Assembly: GCA_002411365.1 (NCBI GenBank)
Contig: DHSD01000017.1
Coordinates: 1 to 7,204, forward strand
Reading direction: 5' to 3'
DNA from: Ruminococcaceae bacterium UBA5295
Lineage (GTDB): Bacteria > Bacillota > Clostridia > Oscillospirales > Acutalibacteraceae
DNA length: 7,204 bases
Below, one piece after another: positions 4,758-7,204 of this stretch. Numbering within the stretch: the stretch's first letter is position 1; every line of letters starts with the position of its first letter. The notes beneath the pieces were generated by a model that was given only the letters and a program-made list of their open reading frames with translations, was not told the DNA's origin and searched no databases. A program made the position numbers and the translations under genes.

Positions 4758-6300
4758 AGTGAATATGCCCTTTCTCTTGTTTTCCGTGTCCCTCCGGAGA
4801 AGTGTCCGCCGTTGTTTCTACAAGGCAGCAGGAAGTGCCGCCATTCTGCCTGACAGCTTTGTCGGGAATCCAGAATTCGAATCTTGTAAATTTATTCTGC
4901 TCACTTGAAGCAGCTATTTCACCGCCATGCATGCGGATAATAGTTTTCACAAGGTACAGGCCGAGGCCCATGCCGTTTTTGTCGCGGCTTCGCGATTTGT
5001 CCGTCTTGTAAAACCGCTCGAACACCATGGGAAGCTCATCGGGCGCAATGCCCGGCCCGCTGTTCTCAAGAGCTACGGTCGTCCTGCCGTTGCCCTGCGA
5101 CAGTTCGATTTTCAGGTACCCGCCCTCATTTGTGAATTTTACGGCATTGTCAACAAGATTATACACGACCTGGTAGATCATATCCGGGTCGCCTTCAACA
5201 TAAAGGCTCTGCATGCCGTCCATGCCGCGGACATCTATCTTCTTTTTTTCTATCTTTTGCTCAAAAGACAGAAGCACAACGCAAACAGTGTTGGTAATGT
5301 CGAAGCGCGTCGGGCGGAGCCTCAAAGCGCCGCTGTCTATGCGTGAAAGGTCAAGCATTGTGCGCACAAGGCGCGAGAGGCGCTTCACTTCCTGTGAAAC
5401 TATGCCAAGGTAATACTTTTCCTTTTCCGGCGGTATGGTTCCGTCGAGAATGCCGTCTATAAAGCCTGCTATGGTAGTCATCGGCGTTTTAAGCTCATGG
5501 GAAACATTGGCTACAAAATCTCTGCTTGCCGTTTCGCTTGACGCCAGGGAATCAGCCATATTGTTGAATGCTTCCGCAAGCTGGCCTATCTCATCATGGC
5601 TTGTGACCGGAACCCGGACAGAAAAGTTGCCTTTGCCGAAGCTGCGCGCCGCAGAAGCCATTTTACGAAGCGGCTGCACAAGGCGGTATGTGAAAAGCCA
5701 CACTACGGCAAACGAAACTCCAAAGGCTATTATAAGCGCGCAGAGCAGGACTTTGATTACAGCCCAACGGAATGCGTCAAATGTTTTTGCATTGTAGACG
5801 GCAAACACCGCACCGATTGGCTGCCGGCTGCCGTTGCTGTCACTCACTATGATAGGCACGCCTACAGTGTAGCATTTATTCTGGTACATACCGTCCATAG
5901 TCCCTTCTGAACTGTAGAGGCCCTTAAGCGCCTGCTTCATTATATCCCTGCTGACAGGCTCGCTCACGTCCACAGTGCCGGCGCTCCCGTACGCCAGAAG
6001 TATTGCCCTGCCGTCTGTATCCGTAATGAATATGTCGGACTCTATATTGCGTGCAAAAGCCTTGGTAAACGCCTCCATTGTGTCCATATTGAGGCGGTAA
6101 AGGTTGTGCTGCGTGGTTGTGGCTGTGCCAGCCGCGAGCATAGCCACATTTTCGGCATTTTTCTGCAACAGGCTGCGCTTTTCCGATTTCCAGTAATCCG
6201 TGATAAAGATGAGTATTATAATGCTTATAGCGAAAAAACTAACGAGGATGATTGCTGTTGTAATTCTCAGATATTTTTTAAAAAGGGTTTTTTTCATCAT
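4750..6300 (-). CDS. Sensor histidine kinase with HAMP domain, partner of the adjacent OmpR-type regulator
   Basis: This inner-membrane kinase autophosphorylates on histidine and passes the phosphate to its regulator. The 516 residues show TM1 (about 13-34) and an extracytoplasmic sensor of about 145 residues with FITDTDGRAIL and GAVFAVYN, like a PAS/Cache fold. TM2 (about 179-204), HAMP (about 205-257) and HisKA with phospho-acceptor His268 in NVSHELKTP follow. The ATPase domain has an N-box with Asn381 and Asn385, an F-box ERFYKTDKSRSR and a G2 box GMGLGL (443-448). The G1 box reads ENSGPGI (412-418), with Asn413 where Asp is usual. A 36-residue polar tail follows the ATPase domain. Translation starts at either of two adjacent ATGs; AGGG lies 4 nt before the first and 7 nt before the second, so the second fits better. 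It belongs to the PhoR/CssS-like class; the signal is unknown. Confidence 0.94.
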   Translation of the reverse strand: MMKKTLFKKYLRITTAIILVSFFAISIIILIFITDYWKSEKRSLLQKNAENVAMLAAGTATTTQHNLYRLNMDTMEAFTKAFARNIESDIFITDTDGRAILLAYGSAGTVDVSEPVSRDIMKQALKGLYSSEGTMDGMYQNKCYTVGVPIIVSDSNGSRQPIGAVFAVYNAKTFDAFRWAVIKVLLCALIIAFGVSFAVVWLFTYRLVQPLRKMASAARSFGKGNFSVRVPVTSHDEIGQLAEAFNNMADSLASSETASRDFVANVSHELKTPMTTIAGFIDGILDGTIPPEKEKYYLGIVSQEVKRLSRLVRTMLDLSRIDSGALRLRPTRFDITNTVCVVLLSFEQKIEKKKIDVRGMDGMQSLYVEGDPDMIYQVVYNLVDNAVKFTNEGGYLKIELSQGNGRTTVALENSGPGIAPDELPMVFERFYKTDKSRSRDKNGMGLGLYLVKTIIRMHGGEIAASSEQNKFTRFEFWIPDKAVRQNGGTSCCLVETTADTSPEGHGKQEKGHIHYE

Positions 6301-6328
6301 TTCACCCTGGATGGAATCCTAATATTAC

Positions 6329-6357
6329 TTTTCAGTTTTCTGTTCTTTTTCAGTTTT
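6329..6357 (-). repeat. 18-nt tandem repeat unit that duplicates the regulator's stop codon
   Basis: The plus-strand sequence TTTTCAGTTTT occurs at 6329-6339 and again at 6347-6357, a period of 18 nt. The second copy contains the response regulator stop (TGA at 6352-6350 in the transcript). The first copy places another TGA exactly in frame at 6334-6332. It looks like a small slippage or duplication event in an A/T-rich gap and has no evident function beyond a backup stop. Confidence 0.5.
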
Positions 6358-7099
6358 TTTCTTCCTTCGTTTTTGTGTTTGTATCTTTGCTCTGCGCGCT
6401 TATCTCATCAGGGTCCTTTACTTCAAATTTATATCCTACGCCCCACACGGTTTTAAGCGACCACTGATCCGAGACACCTTCCAGCTTTTCGCGCAGGCGC
6501 TTTACATGGACGTCCACAGTGCGGCTGTCACCGTAGTAGTCAAAGCCCCAGACTTCGTCGAGAAGCTGGTCGCGTGTAAATACGCGGTTAGGGTTGCTGG
6601 CAAGATGGTAGATAAGCTCCATCTCTTTCGGCGGCGTGTCTATCTGCTTGCCGTTTACCTTCAGCTCATAGTTTGTCAAGTTTATCGAAAGTTTATCATA
6701 TTTTACTTCTTTTACCGGCTCTTCGCCGTTTTTGCCTATGCGGCGCAGCACCGCCTTTATGCGCGCCACTACTTCCTTAGTTTCAAACGGCTTTACAACA
6801 TAGTCGTCAGCGCCGAGCTCAAGGCCGAGCACTTTGTCAAAGACTTCGCCTTTCGCAGTCAGCATGATTATCGGGCACTGGCTTTTTTTGCGTATCTCGC
6901 GGCATACCTGCCACCCGTCAAGGCCCGGCAGCATAATGTCAAGCAGCATTAAATCTGGTTTTTCACGGTCAAACATATCAAGCGCTTTTCTGCCGTCATT
7001 TGCCGTTACGACGGTATACCCTTCTTTTTCAAGATACAGCCGCAGAAGTTCACATATATTCTGATCATCATCCACAACCATGATTTTCGCATTTTCCAT
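6350..7099 (-). CDS. OmpR/PhoB-family response regulator
   Basis: This is a cytoplasmic two-component transcription factor. The 249 residues form a receiver domain (about 4-118) with the acidic pair Asp10/Asp11, phospho-acceptor Asp54 in LLDIMLPG, Thr81 in MLTAKG and Lys103 in VVKPF. A linker and a winged-helix DNA-binding domain (about 132-228) follow, with FTRDQLLDEVWG, the recognition-helix segment SRTVDVHVKRLREKL and wing GVGYKF. The last 20 or so residues are a charged tail beyond the usual end. The ATG at 7099-7097 follows AAGGAGG at 7-nt spacing. It is first in the operon, 49 nt before its kinase, and probably controls the downstream protease gene and its own operon. Close relatives include PhoP and CssR; the sequence alone does not say which regulon it serves. 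Confidence 0.95.
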   Translation of the reverse strand: MENAKIMVVDDDQNICELLRLYLEKEGYTVVTANDGRKALDMFDREKPDLMLLDIMLPGLDGWQVCREIRKKSQCPIIMLTAKGEVFDKVLGLELGADDYVVKPFETKEVVARIKAVLRRIGKNGEEPVKEVKYDKLSINLTNYELKVNGKQIDTPPKEMELIYHLASNPNRVFTRDQLLDEVWGFDYYGDSRTVDVHVKRLREKLEGVSDQWSLKTVWGVGYKFEVKDPDEISAQSKDTNTKTKEEKN

Positions 7100-7151
7100 A
7101 CTATGCCCTCCTTAGCTTGCCCTCGCAAAATACATTTTCAGTATTCCTATC

Positions 7152-7181
7152 ATTTTAAGATAAAAAATAGACGAATGTAAA
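7152..7181 (-). promoter_or_regulatory. Candidate promoter of the regulator-kinase-htrA operon
   Basis: On the minus strand TTTACA (7181-7176, one mismatch to the -35 consensus) and TAAAAT (7157-7152, one mismatch to the -10) are separated by 18 nt in an A/T-rich region. This lies about 50 nt upstream of the response regulator start. Spacing is slightly long but acceptable. No clear direct repeats for OmpR-type regulator binding could be defined. The window ends 23 nt upstream, so further control sites may be missing. Confidence 0.55.
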
Positions 7182-7204
7182 TCCAAGTTATGAACATTAT
7201 ATAT

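Noticed and set aside
7159..7204. PhoP-box-like direct repeats upstream of the response regulator
   Set aside because: TTCATA and TTTACA are 13 nt apart instead of the roughly 11-nt period expected for OmpR/PhoP-type tandem sites. A third copy was not found, so this is not supported.
1..7204. Mobile element, CRISPR array, phage or tRNA genes
   Set aside because: No transposase or integrase frame, no direct repeat array and no tRNA-like cloverleaf was seen. Gene content is housekeeping plus a two-component/protease operon.

Overview
The window is a stretch of bacterial chromosome in which every credible gene lies on the minus strand. It reads best as a Firmicute of the class Clostridia. The evidence is strong AGGAGG-type ribosome binding sites, sigma-A-like promoters, intrinsic terminators, an L3 protein of Gram-positive type, and a membrane-anchored HtrA with a long cytoplasmic N-terminus. 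The intermediate GC content and protein style suggest Oscillospirales/Ruminococcaceae-like relatives, but that placement is an impression and was not computed.

In transcription order (high to low coordinates) there are two units. The first is a three-gene envelope-stress-type operon: an OmpR-family response regulator (7099-6350), a HAMP-containing sensor histidine kinase (6300-4750) and a membrane-tethered HtrA/DegP-like serine protease with one PDZ domain (4757-3120). Kinase and protease genes overlap by 8 nt. A candidate promoter lies at 7181-7152 and a candidate intrinsic terminator at 3101-3068. By analogy with CssRS-HtrA of Bacillus subtilis, the kinase/regulator pair probably senses a problem at the outer face of the membrane and controls the protease made from the same transcript. 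This is inference.

The second unit is the start of the S10 ribosomal protein operon in the standard order rpsJ-rplC-rplD-rplW-rplB, with rplB cut off by the window edge at base 1. It is preceded by a good promoter with an extended -10 (3039-3011) and a leader of about 285 nt.

The leader (about 3004-2720) is the most interesting non-coding part. It contains a near-textbook intrinsic terminator (9-bp stem followed by seven U) about 80 nt upstream of the rpsJ start. Before that comes a long imperfect hairpin followed by six U. An 11-bp long-range complementarity brackets the terminator and ends just upstream of the rpsJ ribosome binding site. Together these look like a regulated attenuator for the ribosomal protein operon. 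The E. coli S10 leader is controlled by L4, encoded here by rplD, but whether L4 acts on this differently built leader cannot be told from sequence.

The rest is ordinary. No mobile element, CRISPR array, tRNA or rRNA was seen, and the open frames on the plus strand are antisense shadows of the genes described.
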